Below, piece by piece: positions 11,585 to 22,868 of a DNA stretch of 64,000 bases. This DNA comes from Reticulascus tulasneorum. Its lineage: Eukaryota; Ascomycota; Sordariomycetes; Glomerellales; Reticulascaceae. Both the position numbers and the translations under genes were made by a program. Location: contig LSAX01000002.1 of NCBI GenBank assembly GCA_001557505.1, positions 3,348,001-3,412,000 on the forward strand, given 5' to 3'. Within the stretch, counting starts at the first letter, position 1; the number at the start of each line of letters is the position of its first letter. The notes below the pieces were generated by a model. The model worked only from the letters and a program-made list of their open reading frames with translations. It had not been told where the DNA came from and did no database searches.

Positions 11585-14368
11585 ATGGACGTGATTATAG
11601 GCGTGCCTGTGCCCATGCGGGACCCTCCTGCTACAAAATCGGATTTCAAACTTCCACCCAGCCCGGCCACCACGGTTAAGGAATCAGGATCAGCCAGCAT
11701 CGATGGGGACACAGACTCGTTCGATCCAGCGTGTGACATCAATGAGCCTGGGATCGAGGGCTCACGTCTATACTCACTCCCGCCTCGCTCTAGAGTCAAC
11801 AAGCCTCTTCCCGAAGACTTGAAAACGCCTGACAGCCACGTCCCACGCGACCCTAGACTCATTCGTCTGACTGGCATCCACCCTTTCAACGTCGAGGCGC
11901 CGTTGAGTGATCTTTACAATGAGGGGTTTCTCACAACCAAGGATCTTCATTATGTTCGGAACCATGGGCCCGTGCCTAATGTTAGAGACGAGGAGATACT
12001 CGACTGGGCCTTCACCGTCGAGGGCCTTATCGAGAATCCTATCACGATGACGTTGCGGGATCTCATTCAAGACTATCAGCAAGTCACCTACCCAGTCACA
12101 CTAGTGTGCGCCGGCAACCGGCGAAAAGAGCAAAACGTGGTTCGAAAAACCAAGGGGTTCTCCTGGGGTGCTGCCGGTTTGTCTACTGCCCTATGGACTG
12201 GCGTCTCCCTCGGGGATCTCATTGCTCGGGCTGTGCCAAAGAGGGGGGCTCGTTATGTCTGCTTTGAAGGTGCAGATAAGTTGCCTAATGGGTACTACGG
12301 AACTTCAATCAAGTTGAATTGGGCCATGGATCCTAATCGTGGCGTGATGGTATCGTACCGGATGAATGGAGAACTACTTCATCCCGATCATGGAAAGCCC
12401 CTACGAATTATCATCCCCGGTCAAATAGGAGGACGCAGTGTGAAGTGGTTGAAGAGGATCATCGTGTCGGATAAGCCCAGCGACAACTGGTATCACATTT
12501 ACGACAACCGAGTCTTACCAACCATGGTTTCACCAGAGGCAAGCGCAAACCTTCCGGAAACCTGGAAGGACGAGCGATACGCCATATACGATCTGAACGC
12601 AAACAGCGCCACGTGCTACCCAGCCCACGACGAGAAGGTTTCTCTTGCGAGTGGGCCAGAGGAGTACAAAGTTCGAGGATACGCCTATGGAGGCGGCGGC
12701 AGGAGAATTACCCGAGTCGAGGTCACATTGGACAAGGGCAAGAGCTGGACGCTGGCTAATATCACTTATCCCGAGGATGACTACAGACTGGCACCGGAGG
12801 GCGACATCCTATACGGCGGCAAGATGGATATGGCATGGCGAGAAACCTCGTTCTGCTGGTGCTTTTGGGACCTCGACATTCCGATCGCTCAGCTCAAAGA
12901 CGCTGACGATGTCATGATACGGGCCATGGATGAGGGGATGATGGTGCAGCCCAGAGATATGTACTGGAGTGTCCTGGGCATGATGAATAACCCTTGGTAT
13001 AGGGTGGTAATCCACAACGAAGGCCACAATCTGCGATTTGAGCACCCAACTCAACCCGCTCTGATCCCAGGTGGATGGATGGAAAGGGTTAAGAAAGCAG
13101 GGGGCAACATCAGCAATGGATTTTGGGGCGAAAAGGTTTCCGGGGAAGAAGAAGCAGTGGTCGACATGGAGCCAGCGAAAGAGGTTTGTATGATCAAGGA
13201 GGGCCTGAAGCGAACGATCACGATCGAAGAACTTCGCCAACATGGCGGTGAAGAAGAGCCTTGGTTCGTCCTCAACGGCGAGGTGTATAATGGCACCCCG
13301 TTCCTGGAAGGCCACCCTGGAGGAGCCGCGTCAATCTTTGGCGCTGCCGGACAGGAAGTGTCGGAAGAGTTCCTTGCCATTCGTGAGTCCGTCCTCTTGA
13401 CTGCAAAGCTGCATCTCCCTCCGCCTTTTTTGTTTTTGGATCTAACAAGTTGGGCGATTGCAGACAGCGAAAACGCCAAGGGAATGTTGCCAGACTACCA
13501 CATCGGCACCCTTGACGAAGTGTCGAGAAAGATACTCATTGCAGGCGAAGTGTTGGTAGAGAGCGATGAACCCCGAGAGATCTTCCTGCAGTCCAAGGCC
13601 TGGACCAAGGGCATCCTCTCCGAAAAGCGCAAGATCTCCTCCGACACGAAGATCTTCACGTTTGATCTCGAACATGCCGAGCAAATAGTCGGTCTGCCCA
13701 TCGGTCAGCACCTGATGATGAGGCTGCGCGACCCGGCCTCGCGCGAGGCCATCATTAGGTCCTACACGCCCATCTCTGAGGGAACCGAGAAGGGCAAGCT
13801 GCACGTGCTGGTCAAGATTTACTACGACGGCCCTGATCGCCAGGGCGGCAAGATGACGCAGGCGCTCGATGCCATACCTGTCGGCCACTTTGTCGACTTC
13901 AAGGGCCCTGTCGGCAAGTTCGAGTACCTCGGTAGCGGCCTCTGCACCATTTCTGGGAAGGAACGCCGCGTGAAGCGCTTCATCATGATCTGTGCCGGCT
14001 CCGGCATCACCCCGATTTTCCAGGTCCTGCGAGCCGTGATGAAGGATCGGGAAGACCCCACCTGCTGCCTCGTCCTTGACGGCAATCGCGTAGAGGAAGA
14101 CATTCTCTGCCGGACGGAGCTCGACGCCATGGCGTCGGCCAACGCCGAACGATGTCGCCTCCTTTACACGCTCACCAAGCCCGAGGCAACCTGGACGGGC
14201 CTCAAGGGCCGCATGGACCAGGCTTTCTTCGAGCAAGAAGTCGGCTCCTGCAAGGGATCCGGCGGGGACGACCTCGTCCTCATCTGTGGTCCCGAGTCCA
14301 TGGAGAAGAGTGTGCAGTCGATTCTTGGGGGTCTGGGATGGAAAGAGGAAGACTTGTTATTTTTCTAG
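11585..14368 (+). CDS. niaD: Assimilatory nitrate reductase (Moco, cytochrome b5, FAD/NADPH)
   Basis: Reduces nitrate to nitrite with NADPH in the cytosol. Two exons, 11585-13382 and 13464-14368, about 900 residues. The open frame extends upstream but without an ATG, so MDVIIGVPVP is the start. The molybdopterin domain has LVCAGNRRKEQ with the metal-ligand Cys at about residue 175 and GFSWGAAGLSTALWTG. A dimer domain follows. The cytochrome b5 haem domain has EGHPGGAASI with His at about 577; the second ligand His at about 600 (FLAIHSENAKGMLPDYHIG) is created by splicing. The FAD domain has RSYTPIS and GPVGKFEYL. The NAD(P) domain has ICAGSGITPIFQVL and CGPESMEKS, ending ...EEDLLFF. Its nitrite reductase and nitrate transporter partners are not in the window. 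Confidence 0.96.
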   Translation: MDVIIGVPVPMRDPPATKSDFKLPPSPATTVKESGSASIDGDTDSFDPACDINEPGIEGSRLYSLPPRSRVNKPLPEDLKTPDSHVPRDPRLIRLTGIHPFNVEAPLSDLYNEGFLTTKDLHYVRNHGPVPNVRDEEILDWAFTVEGLIENPITMTLRDLIQDYQQVTYPVTLVCAGNRRKEQNVVRKTKGFSWGAAGLSTALWTGVSLGDLIARAVPKRGARYVCFEGADKLPNGYYGTSIKLNWAMDPNRGVMVSYRMNGELLHPDHGKPLRIIIPGQIGGRSVKWLKRIIVSDKPSDNWYHIYDNRVLPTMVSPEASANLPETWKDERYAIYDLNANSATCYPAHDEKVSLASGPEEYKVRGYAYGGGGRRITRVEVTLDKGKSWTLANITYPEDDYRLAPEGDILYGGKMDMAWRETSFCWCFWDLDIPIAQLKDADDVMIRAMDEGMMVQPRDMYWSVLGMMNNPWYRVVIHNEGHNLRFEHPTQPALIPGGWMERVKKAGGNISNGFWGEKVSGEEEAVVDMEPAKEVCMIKEGLKRTITIEELRQHGGEEEPWFVLNGEVYNGTPFLEGHPGGAASIFGAAGQEVSEEFLAIRESVLLTAKLHLPPPFLFLDLTSWAIADSENAKGMLPDYHIGTLDEVSRKILIAGEVLVESDEPREIFLQSKAWTKGILSEKRKISSDTKIFTFDLEHAEQIVGLPIGQHLMMRLRDPASREAIIRSYTPISEGTEKGKLHVLVKIYYDGPDRQGGKMTQALDAIPVGHFVDFKGPVGKFEYLGSGLCTISGKERRVKRFIMICAGSGITPIFQVLRAVMKDREDPTCCLVLDGNRVEEDILCRTELDAMASANAERCRLLYTLTKPEATWTGLKGRMDQAFFEQEVGSCKGSGGDDLVLICGPESMEKSVQSILGGLGWKEEDLLFF
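13383..13463 (+). other. Single intron of nitrate reductase, 81 nt, stop-free and in frame
   Basis: Donor GTGAGTCC, pyrimidine-rich middle, acceptor ATTGCAG. Its length is a multiple of three and it has no stop codon, so it reads through as a 27-residue insertion. Removing it joins C and AC to make the second haem-ligand His codon and restores the conserved AIHSE block. Confidence 0.88.
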
Positions 14369-14991
14369 CTTAACTAATAACGCTTCGAATTTGTATATCG
14401 CCAGTGTCATCGCACACAAGACACTACTACCATTTTTCTCATTTGGGAGACCCTCTTCCTGCGGGCAAAGACTTGATGGTATCTTTGGTGATTGGATTTA
14501 CAAAAAACAGGCGCAGGAGACACGCAAACACGGAATGGACGGGCACTCCTCGCCTGGCTGTCAAGAGGGTGGGGGTATGGGGACAAAATTATACCCAGCG
14601 CAGATTGGGATTCTCCGCGGAGACAGCATGCTATTGGGCAAGGCAAGGAGATGTCCTTATCGGAGGCTCAATAAGCTGATGATTCATGAATATAACATAT
14701 TACAAAGTCTTGCGTTCATTAGCTGAGTTCAAATCAATTCAGTAAAGCCTTTCCAACCATGTCTCAAATGGGGTCCCCATCCCCTCAGGACTGGTTTTGG
14801 CCGAAGAACGGCGAGTCGTAAAAACTTTGGAAACCAGACGCCTTTACATAAGTAATCTCGTTTTACCGCGCCTTAAAAGGCCGCCAGAGGTTCCATAGCC
14901 TGCATGATAAGATCGCTCGCTTCTCAATGCACCCAAATTGCTTCCTTCCGTAACTCCAGAACAGGTAATTTCGTATCGAGGTGTTTTGTGA
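14369..14991. other. Convergent intergenic region after nitrate reductase
   Basis: Holds the 3' ends of niaD (+) and the exchanger gene (-). It contains a second exact NIT4-type palindrome TCCGCGGA at 14614-14621, 246 bp after the niaD stop, within the longer palindrome TCTCCGCGGAGA. I see no coding sequence here. Confidence 0.5.
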
Positions 14992-16598
14992 TTAATGACC
15001 GCCAGAACTCTCGCCTCCGCCATGAGGAGGGTTCGGGTAGTAGAAGGCAGCTACTGCAATGGCGATATAGACAATGACACACAGGAAACCTTCCAGGTAG
15101 TTGCTCTTCTGATCACGCAAAAAGCCGCCGACGATGATGATGGCCAGAATAAGCATGGCAATGTCGAAGATCTCGAAGTTGAAGTCCATGTCCTTGTGCA
15201 GGCCCCACCCGACAAGGACTGTGAGCGGTGCATTGAGGAGCGCCGTCTGCAGTGTGGCGCCGAGGACGTGGGAGAGGGCGAAATTCATCTGGTTGTCCCA
15301 GGCTTCATCGATGGCTGTTAGATGTTCGGCAGCCTTCTCCACCAATGGCACCAAGATCAAACCCATGAAAGGGTCCGAGATGCCCCGTTCCTCAACGATT
15401 GGCAGGATCTGCTCCACAAGGTAGATGGACATGAAGGCAACCAACGCGATGGAGATGACGAGCCCGACAATGCACTCGGTAAGGGTCAGCTTGGGCTTCC
15501 TCTTATCTTTGGCCTTGTCGTGATCTCTGTGCTCATCCTCCTCAAAGATGGCATTGTAGATACCATGATGGGTTCTAGCTTGGAAGTAGACATAAACGAG
15601 ATATGAGATGATCAGCAGGATAGAGACAATTCGGGAGATCTGAAGAGTATTGGTCTGCTTCTGCTCGAGAGTTATGTTGTCTGACTCGACAATGGAACGG
15701 TCATACAGGGCTGGAATCGCCAAAGCAGCACCTCTTAAAGGCCGTCGTGTTAGTACAGTGGCCGGGACAAGGTGAAAGGGGCGAAGAGGGGAGCTTACGC
15801 TATCAAAAGCAGTCCACTGCCTGCTTCGCTGACGGCTTCGCTGAAGACGGTTTCATCCCGACGCATTCCAGCCGCAATAAAGCAGAGCCCAAGACAAAGA
15901 AGCATCGTGGCCAGGATGGAGCCCAATATGGCAGCTTGGATGACGATGAACTGATTGTCTTTCAAGAGCACCATGAATAGAATGATCTCGACGACGGAGC
16001 CGAATCTGCATGAGAACCAGGTGTCAGCGTTGGCCAGATAGCTAGCTGGAGCGTAAATTGCAACCTACGTCGTCTCAATCAGCACGCCTGCGACATGAGG
16101 GACCTTGCGTGCAAGCTCTTGTCCGGCAAAGCCAACAAGATTGGCACACGGGATCATGCCGAGGTAAGTGAGAATGAAGATTAACAGGTGGTCATTGGGA
16201 CGAGTATCTAAGCACGAATGGGTCAGCTGCGAATATTACATCCCAGGAGTCTACGGGTTGCACCAACATCTAACGGCAAAGACAGCCGGCACAACTGGCC
16301 ATAGAATATTGCAGAGTAGAGAGGCTCGGCTGGCAGATCGTAACGTGATTTTCAAGAACTTTATCGGGTGGAAGCCTCGCCTGCCACTTTCACCTGCCGG
16401 CCTAATGCCACGGGTTTTCATGTTGGGGTCGATGACATCGCGATTGTGGACTGGGAGGTGGTTCGCTTCGCCCGAGTTGGATCTCACGCGCTTCTCCGGT
16501 ACGATGGGGTGGTTAGTGTTGGACGCTCGTCTTCTGCTGGAGTCTCGTCTCCTGCTGGAATCTCGCCTCCTGCTAGAATCCTGTCGTCTGCCGGTCAT
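14992..16598 (-). CDS. CAX-superfamily cation (Ca2+)/proton exchanger
   Basis: Integral membrane cation/H+ antiporter, probably of the vacuole or another internal membrane. Four exons, 16598-16268, 16207-16069, 16005-15799 and 15733-14992, about 472 residues. The frame closes to FAVRYTRPNDHLLIFILTYL, GFAGQELA, VLIETTFGSVVEIILFM and GLILVPLVEKAAEHLTAI, the two inverted alpha-repeats of the fold. The Asn seen in most CAX signature motifs (GN..E and GNAAEH) is absent: here they read GSVVE (about residues 159-163) and VEKAAEH (about 357-363). I recall a fungal subfamily annotated as calcium permease family that has GSVVE. The N-terminus (MTGRRQDSS) has a threefold DSSRRR repeat. The first ATG in frame is at 16598. 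Family is secure; substrate is not. Confidence 0.85.
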
Positions 16599-18457
16599 TG
16601 TCGCGTGTTCGTCTGCGACCCCTGCCTTCCCTGCAAGAGGCAACGGCGTTCGAGGATGGGAGGGTGTGAGGAGGGCTGGGGAGCGAGTCCTCGCAGGTAA
16701 GATATGGAGGGAGCAAGAGAGAGACTTGGAGTCCGACTTGGAGCTTTTCAATTGCTAAACCGACAAAGAATGGCAAAGTTGCCCAAACCTATGAGGAGGA
16801 CAAAAGAACTGACGAAGGTGGAAGCCAAGAAATCCGGGCACAATGCGTCTAAGTACCAACTAGGTTGGCCCATGCTATGTGGCGTTCCATTGTCCAGAGA
16901 CGACGAGCGGTACGCTGGGCGGATATGGTCTGGCCCATTCCGTGTCGCCCTCGCCAATAGACCCAGTACCAGGCCGGGGGAGGGAGGTCAAGTGTTTCAC
17001 TTGCAGAGGGAGATGGGATGGGACGAATCAAGGAACAAGCGAGGTGTGTTGTCATTGCCAAGACAAAACCCCACGAGGGAACCCCAGAAGGCGAAGCAGC
17101 CCATTGATCGCCGGATCATTGGACCGCAAATGGGACTTGGGGGGGATCCTCCGCCCCTGTGTTTTGATAAAGGAGGAGGCCCTTAGGATGTAATCTGTAT
17201 GCGCATAGTTGTTTCGCAGAAGGCCTCCAGGCCGTCTCTTGTCCGTTCCAACTATAACAGTCTTTTCAAGTAGAGAAAAGAACATGGGCGCTTGAGGGTC
17301 TAACTACCTAGGTAATGTAATTACGTAGGGACTGAATGCTCCATCCATATCGTATCGGCGCATGCTGCTCGGCCATAATATCTCTCAGCTTACGAAGTAC
17401 CCAGCTGCCAGGTAAGTTGATTGAACTAGCGGGCGCTAGCTAATAATAAGGTAGCTTGGTGGTTTTAGTGAAGCTTTCCTCGCAATTTTACTGTAAGTTA
17501 GTGCTGCTGCAGTGTCGGCCCCGCAGCTCCACACTGCAGCCAAAAGCTACCTACGTCACTCTGCCTATTCCCACTGCAGATGAGTGCCATAGCCATAGGG
17601 CGTTTCCTTGTGTTTGGTTTAATCATTCATTGTAATCCGGAATGTGTGTTCGTCAACCATTTTGCGCCTGCATGGTTACTTGTGCCATGACGATGGGAAA
17701 CCGGAAGGAAATGCTGAACAGCAATGGAGACGACGAACTGGGGCTCCGCGGAAATTAATGTAAGGAAGCAAAAGGTCCAAAGGGGATGATGCCCTGGCCC
17801 TTCGGTATCCAACAATAGCAAACTCATTGGTACACATCATGCTGGATGAGAGAATGAATGAATGGGAGGCAACCAAAAGTCTGCCCTGTCCGGGTCTCAA
17901 ATGTCCCTGTCGGCCGCCGCTGGCCTTGTGCCCCCAACTCCCAAGACACGGGCACAAGCGCCACCAATGCCAATGTGCCTTGGCGAAAGCTTTTTCTCTC
18001 CCAGGCGCGGCAAAACCCGTGGGCACGGTTCCGTATTACAGCGTGGTACAGTATATAATTAGGTACATCGTAGTAGGCCGACATTTAAATCAGTTCAAGG
18101 TTGTACGTACTGGGATTGATTGGCCGTACAATTACGAGTGTTCCCCCATAACAGATCCGCATGGACATCAACTTCATTCACCTGCCTAGACAATACTCTC
18201 GGTGTCGTAGTTGAACCGGTGGATGCTTACTATGACAAGCCTCTGCAACTGAAGGATGAACCCATCGGAGAACTAAACTCTTATTCGCAGCGTATTCGAC
18301 TAGACTTGGTTACCCAATTCTCGTCACGCTGCCACTCAGGCTGCCTTGGCCTCACGACCCTGACTCCCAAATGTGCCAGTCAATGCTGGCATAAACCCTT
18401 CCTCGGAAATTCATGGATCCAATGTCCACTGAGAGGAATCATATATGCAGCTGCCGC
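16599..18457. other. Gene-free 1.86 kb between the exchanger and Hrq1
   Basis: Upstream region of the exchanger and downstream region of Hrq1. Several open frames of 60-160 codons exist on both strands, but none shows a domain, sensible splicing or a known start context. I see no tRNA or repeat. Confidence 0.5.
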
Positions 18458-21400
18458 TCAAGCTTGCTCTCCATCTCGTAGTGGTACATCGTCGACGCGC
18501 TGCCCCTCGTGCTCATCGAAATCTTCCTCCTTTATCTCAACAATCCTGATCGAATTACGATCCCTAGGTAACACTGGCTGAGCCAACACCACTGTCTCAA
18601 TGAGAGCCGGACTGTGGTCTTCCGGTCCCATAGGTAAAGCTTCAACATCGATTTCCAGATTCAGTAAACTCTTCAGGATGACCTGGCTCCCGGCCTTGCT
18701 CATGACCTCGTTGGCTTGATGGCATAGCTCGGACGCAACACACTCAACACAGCCATGGTCGCAATAACATTCCTCGACTCTCTGGAGAGCCTGCTTCAGA
18801 AGATGGTCGATGTGTTCGAACGCCTTTGTGCTGATTCCCGAACCGCTAGCACCACCTTTCGCATCGTAGAATGTTAACCGCCCTGGTCGCTTCCGCTGAG
18901 TCTCTTTCTTCGCGAACTCCTTCAAGGCAACCTTGCACTCTGTACGTACGTCGCCGGGCATGCTTACTACGAAGTTCGGCATCAGACTTAGAATCGCATG
19001 CTCTGCCGCATGTATGGCCGCGGCGATATGTAGCTTTCGGTCAGTAAGAATCTGAACTGCCTGCTTGGGTATGTCTAGCCACATCCCTTTGCCATACCTG
19101 ATGATGGGCGGGTTGTCGACATGTACCGCATCTAGAACACGGTTCTTCTTGTCAACTTTAAAGAATCCGAAGACGTTCTGCTGGATCTTGATAGTGCCAT
19201 AGAACGCCTTGGACAGAGAGCCCGTTATTCGTCGAATGGCCTCGGTCTCGATGGGGTCAATATCGGTGAAATCCCTTTGAGTTGTAGTCCAATCCACCTT
19301 GACCCTTTCTACCTTGGCAATTCTTCGATCTGGCTGAAAGTCTCTGACGAGATACTTGTTGCCCTGGTGTAAGAATATTGCCCCATCGTAAATTGTGAAA
19401 GTGGCCCTTGACGCCTCCAACTCTTCCAAGACAACGTTTTGCCCATGGGTGATGTCAATGACCGCAAAATGCTCATCTTCAGTATCTCGAATAGCCACAA
19501 ACTTCGACGGAAAAGGGCGGAACCGGTCGTGGCAATGGTAAAAGCCAGTTTCATCCTTGAGCAGCCGTTCTTCGCAGACTTGCGCCAAGTCGCCGCCAAA
19601 GTAATGAGCATCCTCCTCTGGCTTAATCGGCATCTCATAGGCCGCGCATTGAATGTGGCCCTCCCGAACAAGCATATTCTCCAAATCAACTTGGAGCTCG
19701 CAGTTTGGTTTCGTGAACAGCTCGTCGGGGTTCTGCATGTAGTGCTGATCTGTCGGGAAAGAGTCTCCGACAAGAATTGAAAGCGAGTCTTTGTTTCGGC
19801 GGCCAGCTCTGCCACTCTGCTGCCGTAGGTTGGAGATGGTATAGGGAAATCCCCAGGTAAGGACGCAGTCCAAGGTTCCAATGTCGATGCCCAGCTCGAG
19901 TGCTGTGGTTGCCACGATGCCTAGGAGCTTTCCCTCAAACATTTCGCTCTCAATTCGGCGACGATCTTGTGGCGTGTAACCCCCGCGGTATCCCATTACT
20001 CGCGCTATGCACTCTGGCCGTCCCAGAGCCTCAAGCTCGTGCTTGATTGCGTTGACGAGCTTCTCGCACTGCTCCCGGACTCTGCAAAATGCAATAATGC
20101 GGACACCTCTTAAGACTAGTTGACAGAACAACCGAGCACACTCAAACATCGTGTTCCCTCGCCCACTGTTCGGGTCGCCGGGATCCCGGTATGGTGTGTT
20201 CCAGCACAGGAACTCTTTCCTCCCTACACAAGGTTAGCTGTCATCCACCAAAGGTTTGGGTCTCGAATATACCTGACGGTGACCCATCAAAGTCAATCAG
20301 CCGAACGTTATCAATGCCAAAAATTGTTTTAAAGTGATCCTTCGGGTTAGCAACTGTCGCAGAGCAGGAGACAAACCTCACACGTCGGTTGCCCACCGCA
20401 GCACAAATCCGCCTCAGCCGTCTCATGATGAATGCAACATGCGAGCCCATCTGTCCGTTGTAGTAGTGCAGCTCATCAACTGCATTGGCATGTCAGACCC
20501 CGAGTATAGGCAAGAAGAAAGAGCAAGGACCCTTACCGACTACGAACTTGAGATTCTTCAGGAACGTTCTCCATCTTTCCTCTTGAGGCAAGATTGTAAT
20601 GTGGAGCATATCCGGATTCGTGAAGATGATCCTCGCCTCCTCTCGAATTGCATTCCGCTCTTTCATCGGAGTATCTCCGTCGAAGGTCTCCACAAGAACA
20701 TCCTCTAGCCCAGGCATGTAACTCATCATCTCTTTTAAGCTCCGCTTTTGGTCTTGGGCAAGAGCCTTCGTAGGAAAGATATACATCGCCCTCGTATGAT
20801 AATCATGTTCCAGGGCATGAATTACCGGCAGTTGGTATATCAAAGACTTGCCAGAACTGGTGGACGTCGCTACAACAACGTTCTGGCCATCATGAAGGCC
20901 ATTAAGCGCTTCAGCCTGATGTGCAAAGAAATTGGTAATTCCCTTTGCGTTGTACAGAGCATTGACGAGGTTCTGACTGAGTAAGAAGTCCAGATCCCCG
21001 TGCACTGGTTCTTGAGGCTCGAACACTCGGTGGCCATCGGGCACGATTTGACCTGTGTACCAGGGGCTGTCCTTCAACTCCTGAACAATTTCCGGAATGC
21101 TCTTGCGCTCTGTGGGTATGGATTCCGGCACTGTAGCAATGTTCTTCGCCAGTGCGTCATCTTCTGGAGGTGATGGGACCGGTATGAATAACTGAGCTTT
21201 CTTCTTCAAGGTCTCGTCTGGATCCAAGTTCTCGGAGACACAGCGGTTCAGGAAGAGGTTCATACTGTTGGTGAACCGTTGATTCCGCCGTTCAATGAGA
21301 AGAGTCATTTGCTTTTGGCTGTAAACTGGCATTTTCAGGTTTTCATCACGCAGTTTTCTGGTTGGATTTGTGGCCTCTCCCGTCTTCTTGTTTTGAACTT

Positions 21401-22067
21401 GGCGTTTCAAATCTCCATCCACAAACTCAAAGTACAGGACTTCCTTCCCGCTCATGATGGGCTCTCTGTTTTCGAGTTGATCAATGCTCTCTAAGCCCGA
21501 GATGCCTCCTACGGAAGCATCGGGGGCCGGGCCTTGAGATCGGATGTCTTTGGATCTGCTGGTCTTGAAAGTCTCGTCCCGCTCTGATCCTTTGATGTCC
21601 GTCTGAAGCATGATCTCATCTACATAGGCAAAGTTGATACCCTCGGGACGGATAGCCACGATGGAAGCCACGTCTTCGATCGTTAGTGGTCTGTGAATAT
21701 GCGACTCCACAGTCGACTTGATAGTTTCGAAGGTTGTGGCCAAATGTTTTCTCGTACAGCAGAATGTGAACACCAAGTTTAAAGCTTTATGGGTTTTATC
21801 CAAGAGTTTGAAAGATTCAGGCCAACCGACTAGACATTCAACTGGGGCGTTGACGGGTTCCCGATCTGCCGCTATCTTCTTCTTCGGTCCATGCTGTTTT
21901 CCTAGCTTTGGTGGAACTTCCCCCGGGGAATCAGCCGAACTAACCGCTACTGCAGAGTCCTTCAAGATAGCCGGACTTGATTCTGAAGGCAATTCGGCCG
22001 ATTCCCAGCGCTTTCGCTTCGCTCTTGACCCTTGCGTGACGCCGTGGGCTACCTCGCTCGACGACAT
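18458..22067 (-). CDS. hrq1: Hrq1-type RecQ-family DNA helicase
   Basis: 3'-5' DNA helicase of the RecQ4-like Hrq1 family, nuclear, used in crosslink repair and telomere maintenance in yeast. Three exons, with the ATG at 22067: 22067-20537, 20479-20273, 20223-18458; about 1167 residues. The frame is open further upstream but only with GTG. Motif I is TSTSSGKSLIYQLP (Lys about 407). Motif II VVDELH (DELH about 512-515) is assembled across the first intron. Motif III is VSCSATVANP, and motifs V and VI are TTALELGIDIGTLDCVL and QQSGRAGRR. The C-terminal domain has a Cys/His cluster, CYCDHGCVECVASELCHQ, as in the Hrq1/MrfA zinc-binding (DUF1998) region. An N-terminal block (about residues 82-153) resembles a Cdt1-like winged helix. 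Identity is secure. Confidence 0.93.
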
Positions 22068-22868
22068 AGGAGTTGCGTGAGGCAAGACCTCAGGCCTTGT
22101 GGATCCTTGACTAAAGGCTGCTTGCGTTCGTGAACGATTCACATTCTCTAATAAATACTAATTGACAAGCAGTCTGGCGAATCGCAGAGTTTGATTGATT
22201 CGTGGGCGTGATGAGAAACGCGAAATATGTCACGATCACCGCTGGAGGGGTAAGTCAAGTGCGTCACGGAATCGACACCGTATCACGTGTGAAGTGTGCC
22301 CGTCGAAGACTCGCCCATTGCCAGACAAAGGAAATGTGAGTCTAACACCAGCAAGCTACAAATTTCTTTTTTGAAGAGTTGGGCTTGCTGCTTTTATTTA
22401 TTTTGGCAACTAAATAGTGATAGTTCAAAAACGTGCTGGAGCTGGTAGATTTCACCGTATCTGTGTGACATCTGCGCCATACAATCCAAGGCAATTAAGC
22501 AACGGCAGGAAGGCAAGCAACCCAGATTTGTGAGTAGGGAAATCCGTGTCATCAGACATGGCGCCGATCCTCGCTTTTCCTACTTCATTAATCGTAGGGG
22601 TGGCGAAAGCCCAGAAGACCTCCAGGATCCTATGTACTATACACGATACGTTGAATCCCTCTCCAGCCGCGAAATGTGACTCCTAACCTGTACCAACCGG
22701 ACCGGTTCTATGCCCGGCGTCCTTTACCCTCTTGCCTTTGGAAATGCTCACCCTTACCCTCCCTTTTTCGGCTACGGGTGCCATGGTTGTATTGTCAATG
22801 AAAACGTATGTAGGTCAGAAGCTGGCATGTCCAGCAGTATGCGACTTCTCTTCTAGTCGCTATGCCTA
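22068..22868. other. Upstream region of Hrq1
   Basis: Between two minus-strand genes; the start of Hrq1 is on the left and the end of the Ran-binding gene on the right. AT-rich around 22355-22420. No coding or RNA gene seen. Confidence 0.5.

Noticed and set aside
13442..14236. 264-codon open frame antisense to nitrate reductase
   Set aside because: Shadow of the FAD/NAD(P) domain coding strand caused by codon bias; no family match.
6974..14368. Possible nitrate/potassium functional cluster (TOK1 next to nitrate reductase)
   Set aside because: Two same-strand neighbours with a 1.85 kb gap and separate promoters; co-function is not supported by sequence and no transporter or nitrite reductase is nearby.
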